A stretch of DNA of 64,000 bases from positions 44,431 through 108,430 of the forward strand of contig NZ_CP013072.1 in assembly GCF_000264945.2 (NCBI RefSeq), written 5' to 3'. The DNA comes from Sphingobium indicum B90A. GTDB taxonomy: Bacteria > Pseudomonadota > Alphaproteobacteria > Sphingomonadales > Sphingomonadaceae. Of the stretch, positions 44,400 through 56,731 are shown in pieces (position 1 is the stretch's first letter; every line of letters begins with the position of its first letter). The position numbers were made by a program, and so were the translations under genes. The notes beneath the pieces are model-generated. The model was not told where the DNA came from. It was given only the letters and a program-made list of their open reading frames with translations, and searched no databases.

Positions 44400-46142
44400 A
44401 TGAAAGGACGTTTGACGCGAGCCCTGTCCGGCGCCGCGATCCTGGGCCTGGCGGTCGCCGCCGCGCCGTTGCTGGCCGAAGGGCCGACCGATGCGGACCT
44501 GATGAACGACGCGGCGACGCCCGGCGACGTCCTGACATACGGCATGGGCCCCAAGGCGCAGCGCTTCAGCCCGTTGAAGGCGATCAACGCCTCCAACGTC
44601 GCGAAGCTGGTTCCCGCCTTCTCCTCCTCGCTCGGCGGGGAAAAGCAGCGCGGGCAGGAAGCGCAGCCCATCGTCTATGACGGCACCATCTACGTCACCG
44701 GCAGCTATTCGCGCCTGTTCGCCTTCGACGCCCGCACCGGGGAGGAAAAGTGGCAATATGACGCCCGCCTGCCCGAAGGGATCATGCCCTGCTGCGACGT
44801 GGTGAACCGCGGCGCGGCCATCCATGGCGACAAGATCATCTTCGCCACGCTGGACGCGCACATGGTCGCGCTCAATCGCCACACCGGCAAGGTCATCTGG
44901 AACAAGCAGATCGCGGATTACCAGGCCGGCTATTCGGCCACCGCCGCGCCGATGGTGGTGAAGGGCAAGGTGATCTACGGCAATTCGGGCGGCGAATTCG
45001 GCATCGTCGGCGCGGTGGAAGCGCGCGACGTCAACACCGGCGAGCTGGTCTGGCGCCGCCCGACGATCGAGGGGCACATGGGCACCCTCAACGGCAAGGA
45101 CAACGGCCTCACCGGCAAGACCAACGCAAGCTGGACCGGCGACCTGTGGAAGACCGGCGGCGGCGCGACCTGGCTGGGCGGCACCTATGACCCGGAAACC
45201 GACCTGCTGTTCTTCGGCACCGGCAACCCCGCGCCCTGGAACAGCCATTTGCGCAAGGGCGACAATCTCTACACCAGTTCGACCCTCGCCATCGATCCCG
45301 ACACCGGCGTCATCAAATGGCATTACCAGACGACCCCGCATGACGGCTGGGACTTCGACGGCGTCAACGAATTCATCCCCTTCGACGCCACCGTCAACGG
45401 CAAGCCGATGAAGCTGGGCGCGAAGGCCGACCGCAACGGCTATTTCTTCGTGCTGGACCGCACCAACGGCAAGTTCATCAGCGCCAGCAAGTTCGTCATG
45501 CAGACGACCTGGGCCAACGGCTTCGACAAGAACGGCCGGCCCAATTACAACGACGCCAACCGCCCCGGCGCGCCGGGCGAGACGGCCAAGGGATCGTCCG
45601 TCTTCGCCAGCCCCAGCTTCCTGGGCGGAAAGAACTGGATGCCCATGGCCTACAGCCAGGACACCGGCCTTTTCTACATTCCGTCCAACGACTGGGGCAT
45701 GGACATCTGGAACGAGCCGATCGCCTACAAGAAGGGGGCGGCCTATCTGGGCGCGGGCTTCACCATCAAGCCCATTGCGGAGGATCATATCGGCGCGCTG
45801 CGCGCCATGGACCCGAAGACCGGCAAGATCGTCTGGGAATATAAGAACAAGGCGCCGCTCTGGGGCGGCGTGCTCTCGACGGCGGGCAACCTGGTCTTCA
45901 CCGGCACGCCGGAGGGGTATCTCAAGGCCTTCGACGCGAAGACCGGCCAGGAATTGTGGAAGTTCCAGACCGGCTCCGGCGTGGTGGGCAGCCCCGTCAC
46001 CTGGGAACAGGATGGCGAGCAATATGTGGCGGTGATGTCCGGCTGGGGCGGCGCGGTGCCGCTGTGGGGCGGCGAAGTCGCCAAGAGCTTCAAGGACATC
46101 AACCAGGGCGGCGCGCTCTGGGTGTTCAAGCTGCCCGGATAA
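44400..46142 (+). CDS. PQQ-dependent alcohol dehydrogenase, lanthanide type (ExaF/PedH-like)
   Basis: 580 aa from the ATG at 44400 (GAGGGAGGATGGA upstream). Signal peptide ends PLLAEG. An eight-bladed quinoprotein with the vicinal disulfide C131-C132 ([12 protein letters not shown]), metal ligands E199 (GNSGGEFG) and N276 ([10 protein letters not shown]), and catalytic D318 in [10 protein letters not shown]320, two residues later, is the extra Asp that marks lanthanide-dependent enzymes (calcium MxaF/ExaA types have Ala or Ser there). Length and motifs fit a soluble type I ethanol-type dehydrogenase without a haem domain. It oxidises alcohols to aldehydes in the periplasm, passing electrons to the cytochrome c-550. 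No PQQ synthesis genes are in the window. Confidence 0.93.
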   Translation: MKGRLTRALSGAAILGLAVAAAPLLAEGPTDADLMNDAATPGDVLTYGMGPKAQRFSPLKAINASNVAKLVPAFSSSLGGEKQRGQEAQPIVYDGTIYVTGSYSRLFAFDARTGEEKWQYDARLPEGIMPCCDVVNRGAAIHGDKIIFATLDAHMVALNRHTGKVIWNKQIADYQAGYSATAAPMVVKGKVIYGNSGGEFGIVGAVEARDVNTGELVWRRPTIEGHMGTLNGKDNGLTGKTNASWTGDLWKTGGGATWLGGTYDPETDLLFFGTGNPAPWNSHLRKGDNLYTSSTLAIDPDTGVIKWHYQTTPHDGWDFDGVNEFIPFDATVNGKPMKLGAKADRNGYFFVLDRTNGKFISASKFVMQTTWANGFDKNGRPNYNDANRPGAPGETAKGSSVFASPSFLGGKNWMPMAYSQDTGLFYIPSNDWGMDIWNEPIAYKKGAAYLGAGFTIKPIAEDHIGALRAMDPKTGKIVWEYKNKAPLWGGVLSTAGNLVFTGTPEGYLKAFDAKTGQELWKFQTGSGVVGSPVTWEQDGEQYVAVMSGWGGAVPLWGGEVAKSFKDINQGGALWVFKLPG

Positions 46143-46293
46143 GAGGACAAGAACGATGATCGTCATGGGACGCGGCAACCACATGCACTCCATCCCGGCA
46201 ATTCCGCCCGGCGCGATGCGGCTTGCCACGGCCCATGACTTGTCCGATGATCCGGGTCGAGGGGTGGGGCGGTATATGGGTGGCGAGGCAATC

Positions 46294-46932
46294 ATGGAGC
46301 GGGTGCTGATCGTCGACGATCATCCCCTCGTGCGCGACGGGCTGCGCAGCGTGATCGCGATCAGCTTCGACAATATCGAGATATTCGAGGCGGCGACGCT
46401 CGACGAGGCCGTCTCGCTGCTGGAGAAGCAGGATAATTTCGACCTCATCCTCCTCGACCTCAACATTCCCGACGTCCGCCGCCTCGATGGCCTCAAACTG
46501 CTGCGGGATCGTTTCCCGATCCTGCCCGTGGTGATGGTGTCGGGCGCCTTCGACCGCGCCATCGTGCAGGAGGCTCTTGCCGCCGGCGCCGCGGGCTTCA
46601 TTCCCAAGTCGCTGAAGCGCAGCGCCATCGTCGATGCGCTCCATCGCGTGGTGTCGGGCGAAATCTACCTGCCCGAAGCCATGGGCGAGAGCGTCGCCCC
46701 GACGGCGGAGGAGGATGAGATCGCCCGCCGCATCGACAGCCTGACGCCGCAGCAGAAGACGGTGCTGGCGCATCTGGTGCGCGGGCGGCTGAACAAGCAG
46801 ATCGCGCATGATCTGGGCGTGTCGATGACCACCATCAAGGCGCATGTCTCCGCCATCCTCCAGAAGCTGGGCGTGCTCAGCCGCACCCAGGCGGTGATCA
46901 AGGCCAATCAGGTGCATTTCCGCGCCGATTGA
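46294..46932 (+). CDS. NarL-family response regulator (AgmR/ErbR-like)
   Basis: 212 aa from MERVLIVDDHPLVRDGLRSV (ATG 46294, GGCGAGG upstream; in-frame ATGs at 46276 and 46156 are weaker). Receiver with D8-D9 and phospho-Asp D55 in LILLDLNIPD, K in FIPKSLKR. The output HTH reads LTPQQKTVLAHLVRGRLNKQ then MTTIKAHVSAILQKLGV. Members of this group regulate PQQ alcohol oxidation in pseudomonads. Located directly after the dehydrogenase gene. It is the best candidate for binding the CCCAAGGNCCAAT motif. Confidence 0.88.
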   Translation: MERVLIVDDHPLVRDGLRSVIAISFDNIEIFEAATLDEAVSLLEKQDNFDLILLDLNIPDVRRLDGLKLLRDRFPILPVVMVSGAFDRAIVQEALAAGAAGFIPKSLKRSAIVDALHRVVSGEIYLPEAMGESVAPTAEEDEIARRIDSLTPQQKTVLAHLVRGRLNKQIAHDLGVSMTTIKAHVSAILQKLGVLSRTQAVIKANQVHFRAD

Positions 46933-47051
46933 GCCTCTCCTTCGCAGCGCGGCCCGGCGATCGATGGACTCGCTTGGAATTTGCTGCATGACAGGTAAGG
47001 AATCTTGCGGCTCCCTCGTTGGTGAAGGCACCTGCTGCTGATGGAGGCTGC

Positions 47052-47597
47052 ATGAGCACATCGTCATCTGTCACGGTCCGGAACGCGACGGCCGGGGACG
47101 CGGCCGCCATCGCCGCCATCTACGCGCACCACGTCCTGCACGGCACGGCCAGCTACGAACTCGTGCCGCCGACCGTCGCGGAGACCGTGGCCAAGATCGG
47201 GCGCGTGACCGGCCGGGGCTGGCCCTTCCTGGTGGCGTGCGACGGCGCGGAGGTGGTCGGCTATTGCTATGCGACGCAGTTCCGCGACCGGCCCGCTTAT
47301 GCCCATGCCTGCGAAAACAGCATCTACGTCGCGCACGACCGGCGCGGCGGCGGCATCGGCCGGGCGCTGCTGGAAGCGCTGCTGGACGCGGCGGAGGCCT
47401 TCGGCTTCCGCCAGATGGTGGCGGTGATCGGCGGCGGCGAACCCGCCTCGGTCGCGCTCCACGCCGCCTGCGGCTTCCGGCAGGCGGGCCGGCTCACCGG
47501 CATGGGCTGGAAGGCGGGCCGCTGGCTCGACACCGTCTACATGCAGATCGCGCTGGGCGGCGGCAATGCCACCGCGCCCGACGCCGGCCGGCCCTGA
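47052..47597 (+). CDS. GNAT N-acetyltransferase (phosphinothricin/methionine-sulfone type)
   Basis: 181 aa from the ATG at 47052. N-terminal VRNATAGDAAAIAAIYAHHV then LHGTASYELVPPT is the Pat/YncA subgroup signature. The acetyl-CoA loop is ENSIYVAHDRRGGGIGRALL, and the late part MVAVIGGGEPASVALHAACG then FRQAGRLTGMGWK is also diagnostic. It acetylates small amino-acid-like compounds such as methionine sulfoximine or phosphinothricin in the cytosol. No link to the alcohol genes is evident. Confidence 0.86.
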   Translation: MSTSSSVTVRNATAGDAAAIAAIYAHHVLHGTASYELVPPTVAETVAKIGRVTGRGWPFLVACDGAEVVGYCYATQFRDRPAYAHACENSIYVAHDRRGGGIGRALLEALLDAAEAFGFRQMVAVIGGGEPASVALHAACGFRQAGRLTGMGWKAGRWLDTVYMQIALGGGNATAPDAGRP

Positions 47598-47738
47598 CCG
47601 CAGCCGGCAATGGGCAGCAGGGGCGATTGGCTATCGGCCGCAAATCTGCTATTCCTGACCCACTGACGGCATGGCCAGACCCGCCGCCCGCCCTTGTGCC
47701 GGCAACCCCTTCCGGCACCGCGCACGACGCCCGCCTGA

Positions 47739-50660
<2,922 letters not shown>

Positions 50661-50667
50661 AGATGGC

Positions 50668-50695
50668 AAGGCCGCTCCTCCGGGGAGCGGCCTTT
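50668..50695 (+). terminator. Rho-independent terminator after katG
   Basis: AAGGCCGCTCC-TCCGG-GGAGCGGCCTT (11-bp perfect stem) followed by TCCCTG, 7 bp after the stop. Confidence 0.85.
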
Positions 50696-50779
50696 CCCTG
50701 TCACGTATCGCCGCCTGAACTACGTCTTTCCGCTCAATTGAGCTTGCCCGGCTTTCATGCGACATTGGCTCCCGCACCG

Positions 50780-50950
50780 ATGCGGAGACTCGCCGTGCAC
50801 GATTATCTGAAGGACGCCGCCGATGCTGCCAAGCTGACGGACGAGCAGCTCCTCGCCATCCTCCGCAGGATCGGCGATCCCAAGCATCCGACCGGGTTCG
50901 AACAGGCGGTGCTGGACGAAATGGAAAGGCGGCATCTGCGCCCTTCCTGA
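50780..50950 (+). CDS. Small hypothetical protein, 56 aa
   Basis: MRRLAVHDYLKDAADAAKLT ... ERRHLRPS: a soluble, amphipathic, helical protein. The composition is coding-like (acidic Asp/Glu helices, LTDEQLLAILRRIGDPKHPT). It lies after the katG terminator and is convergent with the hybrid kinase. No function recognised. Moderate confidence because of its length. Confidence 0.5.
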   Translation: MRRLAVHDYLKDAADAAKLTDEQLLAILRRIGDPKHPTGFEQAVLDEMERRHLRPS

Positions 50951-50963
50951 TCCCCTCCCCCGC

Positions 50964-53171
50964 CTATTTCAGCATCGTCCGCAGCAACGCCCGCAACTGC
51001 GCGGGCTTGACCGGCTTGCCCAGCAGCGCAATGCCCCAGCCGTCCATCCGCGCCTTCAACGCCTCGCCCCGGTCGGCGGAGATCATCACGGAGGGCACCG
51101 CCCGCCCGAAATGGCCATGCAGCCGTTCGATCACCGCATCCCCCGTCTCGCCGTCGTCCAGATGATAGTCGACCAGTATGACGTCGGGCGCCTCGCCATC
51201 GGCGAAGGCCGCCACCGCCTCCTCGAATCCCGCGGCGGTCGCCACCGCGCAGCCCCAGCCGCCCAGCAATGTCGACATGCCGGTCTGGATCGCGCGTTCA
51301 TTGTCGACCACCAGCACCTTCAGCCCGCGCATCGAACGGTCGCTGCGCGGCGCGCTGCCGCCCTCCCCTTCCTCCACCACCGCTTCGCCCCGCGGCACGC
51401 GGATGGAGAAGGTCGCGCCCTGCCCCGGCGCGGATTCCAGCGTCACTTCGTGGCGCAGCATGTCGCTCGCCCGGCGGACGATGGCCAGGCCCAGCCCCTT
51501 GCCGCCCGCCCCCCTGCCCCCCCGCGTGTCGAGACGGCGAAACTCCTCGAAGATCAGTTGCTGCTTGTCGGGCGGGATGCCGGGGCCGCTGTCCGCGACG
51601 CTCAGCCTGATCCCCTCCCCTTCCGCCACGCAGGCGACGCGCACCGACCCGCGCTGGGTGTAGCGCAGCGCGTTGGACAGGAAATTCTGCAATATCCGCC
51701 GCAGCAACCGGATGTCGGACCGCACCCAGACCGGAGCCGTCTCCACCGTCAGCGCCAGCCCCGCCGATCGCGCCATCGGCGCGAATTCCGTCCTCAGCGT
51801 GTCGAGCAGCCGGTCGATGCGGAAATCGCTGATCTCCGGCTGGATCGCCCCCGCGTCCAGCCGGCTGATCTCCAGCAGCGCCTCCAGCAGGTCCTCCACC
51901 GAATCCAGCGCGGTAGAGGTCTGGTTGACCAGCGCCCGAGTCGGCAGCGCCAGCCGCCGGTCGCCCAGCGCCGCGACGAACAGCCGCGCCGCGTTCAACG
52001 GCTGCAACAGATCGTGGCTGGCGGCGGCGAGGAAGCTGGTCTTGGACAGGTTCGCCTTTTCCGCCGCCGTCTTGGCGTCCATCAACTGCGCCTCGATCTC
52101 CCGCCGCTCGGCCACTTCGGCCTCCAGTTCCGACGTGCGTTCCGCCACCCGCCGCTCCAGCGTTTCCGCCGTTTCGCGCAGCGCCGCCTGCGCGCGCAGC
52201 ATGTCGGTGACGTCGGTGAAGCCGATCACTTGCCCGCCGCGCTCCATGGCGTTGCTGCGGATCTCGAAACTGCGCCCCCCGGCATGGACCAGCTCGCTGC
52301 GATGGCGCGCCCCGCCCCGATCCAGGCAGCCTCTGTCGTCCATGCCCAGCCTGCCCCGGCACCAGTCCAGCAGCGCGGCATGGGTTCCCCCCTCCTGCGC
52401 CCAGTCCTCCGGCAGTTCCAGCAGCCGTTGCAGCGCCTCGTTCCACGCCGCCAGCCGCCCTTCCGCATCGAACAGGCAGACGCCTTCGGACAGGTTGTCC
52501 AGCGTCGCCTGCAACACGATGTTGCGCTCGGCCAGTTCCCGCGCCCGGTCTCGCGCATCCTCCGCCTTCGCCTCGGTGATGTCGGTATAGATGCCGACGA
52601 TGCCGCCCTCGCTGGTGCGCAGTTCGTTGATCTGCACCCATCGCCCGTCGGACAGCGCCTGCACATGCCCGCCCTCCGCCACGCTGTGGCGGGCGAGGCG
52701 GTCCGACACCCATCGGTCCTGCCCCACCGGGCGATGGTGGGCGGCCGCCAGCCTGGCGATCTCGTCGAAGCTCATGCCCTCGCGGATATGGTCCGCGATC
52801 TCCGGCCAGAAACCCAGATAGGCCTCGTTATAGAGGACCAGCCGGTCCTCCGCGTCGAACAGCACGAAGCCTTCGTTGATCGAATCGATCGCGTCGCGCA
52901 GCCGCATCCGCGCCGCGTCGGCGCGGCCATGGGCAGAGGCGAGGTCGGCATTGGCCTCCGCCAGCTTCGCCAGCGCATCCTCCAACTGCGCGGTCCGCTC
53001 CCGCACCATGGCTTCCAGCGAGATGGCGGTCTCGAACATCGAAAAGGCGTTGCCCGCCATGTCGCTCGACCGTTCGACCCGGTCGATCAGCGCCGCGTTG
53101 ATCTTGCGCAGCTTGCGGTTCTCCTCCCGCAACGCCTCAATCTCGGCGGAAGAGGGAAGCGCGTCCTTCAT
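50964..53171 (-). CDS. PAS hybrid sensor histidine kinase, paired with a FIST protein
   Basis: 735 aa from the ATG at 53171. An N-terminal coiled coil (EALREENRKLRKINAALIDR) precedes two PAS domains (about 100-220: INEGFVLFDAEDRLVLYNEA; about 250-360: LSEGVCLFDAEGRLAAWNEA). Then come the H-box AAASHDLLQPLNAARLFVAA, N-box ILQNFLSNALRY, G-boxes DSGPGIPPDKQ and GGKGLGLAIVRR, and a receiver with ILVDYHLDDGETG. No membrane segments. In pseudomonads an analogous kinase next to a FIST protein (NahK/ErcS' with NosP) controls the alcohol regulon. The ATGA overlap with the FIST gene supports a sensory complex. It probably feeds the NarL-type regulator at 46294. Confidence 0.9.
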   Translation of the reverse strand: MKDALPSSAEIEALREENRKLRKINAALIDRVERSSDMAGNAFSMFETAISLEAMVRERTAQLEDALAKLAEANADLASAHGRADAARMRLRDAIDSINEGFVLFDAEDRLVLYNEAYLGFWPEIADHIREGMSFDEIARLAAAHHRPVGQDRWVSDRLARHSVAEGGHVQALSDGRWVQINELRTSEGGIVGIYTDITEAKAEDARDRARELAERNIVLQATLDNLSEGVCLFDAEGRLAAWNEALQRLLELPEDWAQEGGTHAALLDWCRGRLGMDDRGCLDRGGARHRSELVHAGGRSFEIRSNAMERGGQVIGFTDVTDMLRAQAALRETAETLERRVAERTSELEAEVAERREIEAQLMDAKTAAEKANLSKTSFLAAASHDLLQPLNAARLFVAALGDRRLALPTRALVNQTSTALDSVEDLLEALLEISRLDAGAIQPEISDFRIDRLLDTLRTEFAPMARSAGLALTVETAPVWVRSDIRLLRRILQNFLSNALRYTQRGSVRVACVAEGEGIRLSVADSGPGIPPDKQQLIFEEFRRLDTRGGRGAGGKGLGLAIVRRASDMLRHEVTLESAPGQGATFSIRVPRGEAVVEEGEGGSAPRSDRSMRGLKVLVVDNERAIQTGMSTLLGGWGCAVATAAGFEEAVAAFADGEAPDVILVDYHLDDGETGDAVIERLHGHFGRAVPSVMISADRGEALKARMDGWGIALLGKPVKPAQLRALLRTMLK

Positions 53172-54310
53172 CGCCCGATGGCAAGCCCGCTGAAGGTCTG
53201 GTTGACGTGCAGCGCATGATATTGCTCGCCATAGGTGTTGAAGCCGATCACCCGATGCCGCCCGTACAGTTCCGACACGGCGCGCGTGATCTGCCGCTGC
53301 TCGGCATCGATGCGGTTCAATACGCAATCGAAGGCGATGATCCGGTCCACCGGCCCCACCTCCGCCGCGATGTCCGCGAACAGCGCGTCCATCCGCGCAA
53401 TCCGGTCCACCGGCTCGCCCACGGTCATCACGATCCCCTCGTCGATGGCGCAGTAGAAGGTGAGGCTGCCGTCCGGGTTCGCGCTCTGGATCGACCGCAC
53501 ATGATAATCGCCCCCCGCCCGCACCATCAGCGGATGCGCGGCATAGAAGGCGACGCCCAGCGCCTCGCCCGCATGGCCCGCCAGCCGCAGATATTCCTGC
53601 GCGGCGGGCTCCGCATTGATCTCGGTCACGATGCGGTCGTTCGGGATGGCGCCGGTCACCACCATCTTCGCCTCGCTGGGCCGGTAATGCTGCGCCTTGA
53701 ACACATGCAGCGGGCGCGGCGTGGACAGGATCGCCACCACCGCCGCATGGGCATGGAAGCGCCCGCCATGGAAGACCGCCGTCTCGCGAAAGGCCATGCC
53801 GTCGCCCGACGATCCGCCGATCAGCGCGATGTCGCCCAGCCCGTCCTGGATCGTCATGGTCAGCAATTCCTCCCGGTGCGACAGCCCGTCGACCAGGAAC
53901 AGCGCGACATGATTGACCTTATCGCCCAGATGGCGGCTTTCCCGCTCCGCCCGCGCCGCCAGCCCGCGCACCGCCTGCCGCGCCGCGGCGGGATCGAAAT
54001 TCTCTATGTCGTCGAAGCAGAGCGAGGTCATGTGGAAGGCCGAGGCGGGAAAGCCGACGACGCTCAAGCTGTCCTCGTCATAGCCGTTTTCGGTCAGCTC
54101 GCCTGAACTGGTGCAGCCGATCGCCACCACCCCCTCCGTCCTGGGGTTGACCGCCCGCGCCAGCGCCTCCCGGTCGAAACGGTGCGAACAGAACAGCAGC
54201 ATCCCGGCCAGCGGCTCCTCCCCCAACTGCCCGGCCACTTCGGCCATGGCCTTGGCCGGATCGCCCGCATGGCTGGACGCAAAGGCGATCTGCGACGCCA
54301 GCATGGTCAT
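53168..54310 (-). CDS. FIST-domain sensory protein (NosP-like)
   Basis: 380 aa. FIST N domain: GEEPLAGMLLFCSHRFDREA, VVAIGCTSSGELTENGYDED, and HVALFLVDGLSHREELLTMT then LIGGSSGDGMAF. FIST C domain follows from ~220 (AEPAAQEYLRLAGHAGEALG, and the C-terminal RHRVIGFNTYGEQYHALHVN). NosP relatives bind haem and sense nitric oxide; whether this one binds haem or a small ligand is not visible. It is the first gene of the unit with the hybrid kinase (stop/start overlap ATGA). Cytosolic. Confidence 0.9.
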   Translation of the reverse strand: MTMLASQIAFASSHAGDPAKAMAEVAGQLGEEPLAGMLLFCSHRFDREALARAVNPRTEGVVAIGCTSSGELTENGYDEDSLSVVGFPASAFHMTSLCFDDIENFDPAAARQAVRGLAARAERESRHLGDKVNHVALFLVDGLSHREELLTMTIQDGLGDIALIGGSSGDGMAFRETAVFHGGRFHAHAAVVAILSTPRPLHVFKAQHYRPSEAKMVVTGAIPNDRIVTEINAEPAAQEYLRLAGHAGEALGVAFYAAHPLMVRAGGDYHVRSIQSANPDGSLTFYCAIDEGIVMTVGEPVDRIARMDALFADIAAEVGPVDRIIAFDCVLNRIDAEQRQITRAVSELYGRHRVIGFNTYGEQYHALHVNQTFSGLAIGR

Positions 54311-54352
54311 GTTCCTCTCCCCGCATTTTCTCCCTGTTCTGTGTATGCGGTT

Positions 54353-54742
54353 TCACGCTCCGCGCAAAGGCTCTCCCGCCGCCTCCAGCGCCGCATTCTC
54401 CTCATCGGTGAAGACGCGGGATCGGACGATGAAGCGCATCCCCTCCGGGCTTTCCAGCGACATGCCCGCGCCCCGGCCCGGCACGACGTCGACGGTGACC
54501 TGGGTATGCCGCCAATAGTCGAACTGCGCCGCGCCGATCCACACCGGCACATCGCCTGCGATATGACCCAGGAGCACATCCTGCCCCCCGACCCTGAACT
54601 CGCCGCGCGGGAAGCACATCGGCGCGGACCCGTCGCAACAGCCGCCGGACTGGTGGAACATCAGCGGCCCATGCCGCATGGTGAGGCGGGCAATCAACGC
54701 TTCGGCCTCCGGCGTGGCGAGGATGCGAGATGGAAGGTTCAT
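54353..54742 (-). CDS. DUF779 protein
   Basis: 129 aa from the ATG at 54742 (AGGAG 8 bp upstream). MFHQSGGCCDGSAPMCFPRG with adjacent Cys and VWIGAAQFDYWRHTQVTVDV then VPGRGAGMSLES are the DUF779 signature. Genes of this family regularly sit next to ExaC-type aldehyde dehydrogenases; a metal- or cofactor-related helper role is likely but unproven. Here the aldehyde dehydrogenase is 260 bp upstream on the same strand. Confidence 0.88.
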   Translation of the reverse strand: MNLPSRILATPEAEALIARLTMRHGPLMFHQSGGCCDGSAPMCFPRGEFRVGGQDVLLGHIAGDVPVWIGAAQFDYWRHTQVTVDVVPGRGAGMSLESPEGMRFIVRSRVFTDEENAALEAAGEPLRGA

Positions 54743-54920
54743 AGGGTTCACTCCTACCCCTCTCCCTTGAGGGAGAGGGCTGCGCAGACTTGGCAGCTTG
54801 CTGCCTAGTCGGAGCTGGGTGAGGGGGATAGCGCAGGTTCCACCCCCTCATCCAACTCCGCCTGGCTTCGCTCCGCTCAGCAAGGCTCCATATCCTTCTC
54901 CCTCAAGCGAGAAGGAAAAC
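54743..54920. repeat. Palindromic repeats between the aldehyde dehydrogenase and DUF779 genes
   Basis: CCCTCTCCCTTGAGGGAGAG at 54759 and CTTCTCCCTCAAGCGAGAAG at 54894 are hairpins of the same style in opposite halves of the gap. No gene is seen in 54743-55005. Confidence 0.55.
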
Positions 54921-55005
54921 AGAAAAAGGCGGACGCCCGGGAGAGGCGCCCGCCCGAACCGAAGGCGTGAAGGGGGAACGACCCGCCTCCGGCATGACGA
55001 CCGCC

Positions 55006-56526
55006 TCAGAAGAAGCCCAGCGCCTTGGTCGAATAGCTGACCAGCAGGTTCTTCGTCTGCTGATAATGGTCCAGCATCATCTTGTGCGTCTCGCGCCCGA
55101 TGCCCGACTGCTTGTATCCGCCAAAGGCCGCATGGGCCGGATAGGCGTGGTAGCAATTGGTCCAGACGCGCCCGGCCTGGATGGCGCGGCCCATGCGATA
55201 GGCGGTGTTGCCGTTGCGGCTCCACACCCCCGCGCCCAGGCCATAGAGCGTGTCGTTGGCGATGTGCAGCGCCTCCGCCTCGTCCTTGAAGGTCGTGACC
55301 GACAGCACGGGGCCGAAAATCTCCTCCTGGAAGATGCGCATTTTGTTATGCCCTTCCAGCACGGTCGGCGTCACATAATAGCCCTGCTCCAGCTCGCCGC
55401 CCAGATGCGCCCGCGTGCCGCCGGTCAGCACCTTCGCGCCCTCGCCCTTGCCGATGTCGATGTAGCTGAGAATCTTCTCCAGCTGGTCGTTCGACGCCTG
55501 CGCCCCGATCATCGTCGCGGGATCGAGCGGGCTGCCCTGCACGATCTTCTGGACGCGGGCGACGGCGCGCTCGATGAACTTCTCGTAAATGCTCTCCTGC
55601 ACCAGCGCCCGGCTGGGGCAGGTGCAGACCTCGCCCTGATTGAGCGCGAACATCGCAAAGCCTTCCAGGCACTTGTCGAAATAATCGTCGTCCGCGTCCA
55701 TCACGTCGGCGAAGAAGATGTTGGGCGACTTGCCCCCCAGCTCCAGCGTCACCGGAATGAGGTTCTCCGACGCATATTGCATGATGAGGCGCCCGGTGGT
55801 GGTTTCCCCGGTGAAGGCGATCTTGGAAATCCGCTTGTTGGTGGCCAGCGGCTTGCCCGCCTCCACGCCAAAGCCGTTGACGACGTTCAGCACGCCTTCG
55901 GGGATCAGGTCGCCGACCAGGTCCATCAGCACCATGATCGACATCGGCGTCTGCTCGGCGGGCTTGAGCACCACGCAATTGCCCGCCGCCAGCGCCGGGG
56001 CCAGCTTCCACGCCGCCATCAGGATCGGGAAGTTCCAGGGGATGATCTGCCCCACCACGCCCAGCGGCTCATGGAAATGATAGGCGACCGTGTCATGGTC
56101 GATCTCCGCGATGGACCCTTCCTGCGACCGGACGCAGGCCGCGAAATAGCGGAAATGGTCGATGGCGAGCGGAATGTCGGCGGCGGTCGTCTCGCGGATC
56201 GGCTTGCCGTTGTCGATGGTCTCCGCCATGGCGAGCAGGTCCAGATTGTCCTCCATCCGCTGGGCGATGCGGTTGAGGATATTGGCCCGCTCGGTCGCGG
56301 AACGATGGCCCCAGCCTTCCTTCGCCCTGTGCGCGGCGTCCAGCGCCAGCTCGATGTCCTCGGCGGTCGATCGCGCCACCTTGCACACGCTCTGCCCCGT
56401 CACGGGCGACAGATTGTCGAAATATTCGCCCCGGACCGGCGCCACCCACTGGCCGCCGATGAAATTCTCGTATTTCTCGCGGATCAGCGTTTTTCCCGCG
56501 AACCGCGCCATTGCCTGCTGTAACAT
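55006..56526 (-). CDS. NAD-dependent aldehyde dehydrogenase, ExaC type
   Basis: 506 aa from the ATG at 56526 (another ATG is at 56529; GGGAGAGG precedes). Motifs: [40 protein letters not shown], the Glu of [14 protein letters not shown], the catalytic Cys region [20 protein letters not shown], and [13 protein letters not shown]. The C-terminal [20 protein letters not shown] is the AldA/ExaC form. It oxidises acetaldehyde or other aldehydes from the PQQ dehydrogenase in the cytosol, feeding acs. An island motif lies 63 bp upstream. Confidence 0.94.
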   Translation of the reverse strand: MLQQAMARFAGKTLIREKYENFIGGQWVAPVRGEYFDNLSPVTGQSVCKVARSTAEDIELALDAAHRAKEGWGHRSATERANILNRIAQRMEDNLDLLAMAETIDNGKPIRETTAADIPLAIDHFRYFAACVRSQEGSIAEIDHDTVAYHFHEPLGVVGQIIPWNFPILMAAWKLAPALAAGNCVVLKPAEQTPMSIMVLMDLVGDLIPEGVLNVVNGFGVEAGKPLATNKRISKIAFTGETTTGRLIMQYASENLIPVTLELGGKSPNIFFADVMDADDDYFDKCLEGFAMFALNQGEVCTCPSRALVQESIYEKFIERAVARVQKIVQGSPLDPATMIGAQASNDQLEKILSYIDIGKGEGAKVLTGGTRAHLGGELEQGYYVTPTVLEGHNKMRIFQEEIFGPVLSVTTFKDEAEALHIANDTLYGLGAGVWSRNGNTAYRMGRAIQAGRVWTNCYHAYPAHAAFGGYKQSGIGRETHKMMLDHYQQTKNLLVSYSTKALGFF

Positions 56527-56588
56527 CATCCTCTCCCGGACTCGTCTGAAGGTTGAGGGACAGGATGAACCTTTCGGACGAAGGAACA

Positions 56589-56601
56589 ATTAGACCTTGG
56601 G
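56589..56601 (-). promoter_or_regulatory. Alcohol-island motif, aldehyde dehydrogenase promoter
   Basis: CCCAAGGTCTAAT on the minus strand, followed by TG as at the dehydrogenase promoter (both sites read GACCCAAGGTC(C/T)AATTG); 63 bp before the ATG. Confidence 0.6.
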
Positions 56602-56731
56602 TCGGCCGATCCGCCCAGGGCATCGGCGCCCCCCCCTTGAAAAGCGGCGCGGCGATCCCGATCAATGGCATGATCATCATCATGTCATGGCCCGGTCCGG
56701 CGGCGCGGACGACAGCAGAAGGAAAGCCAGA

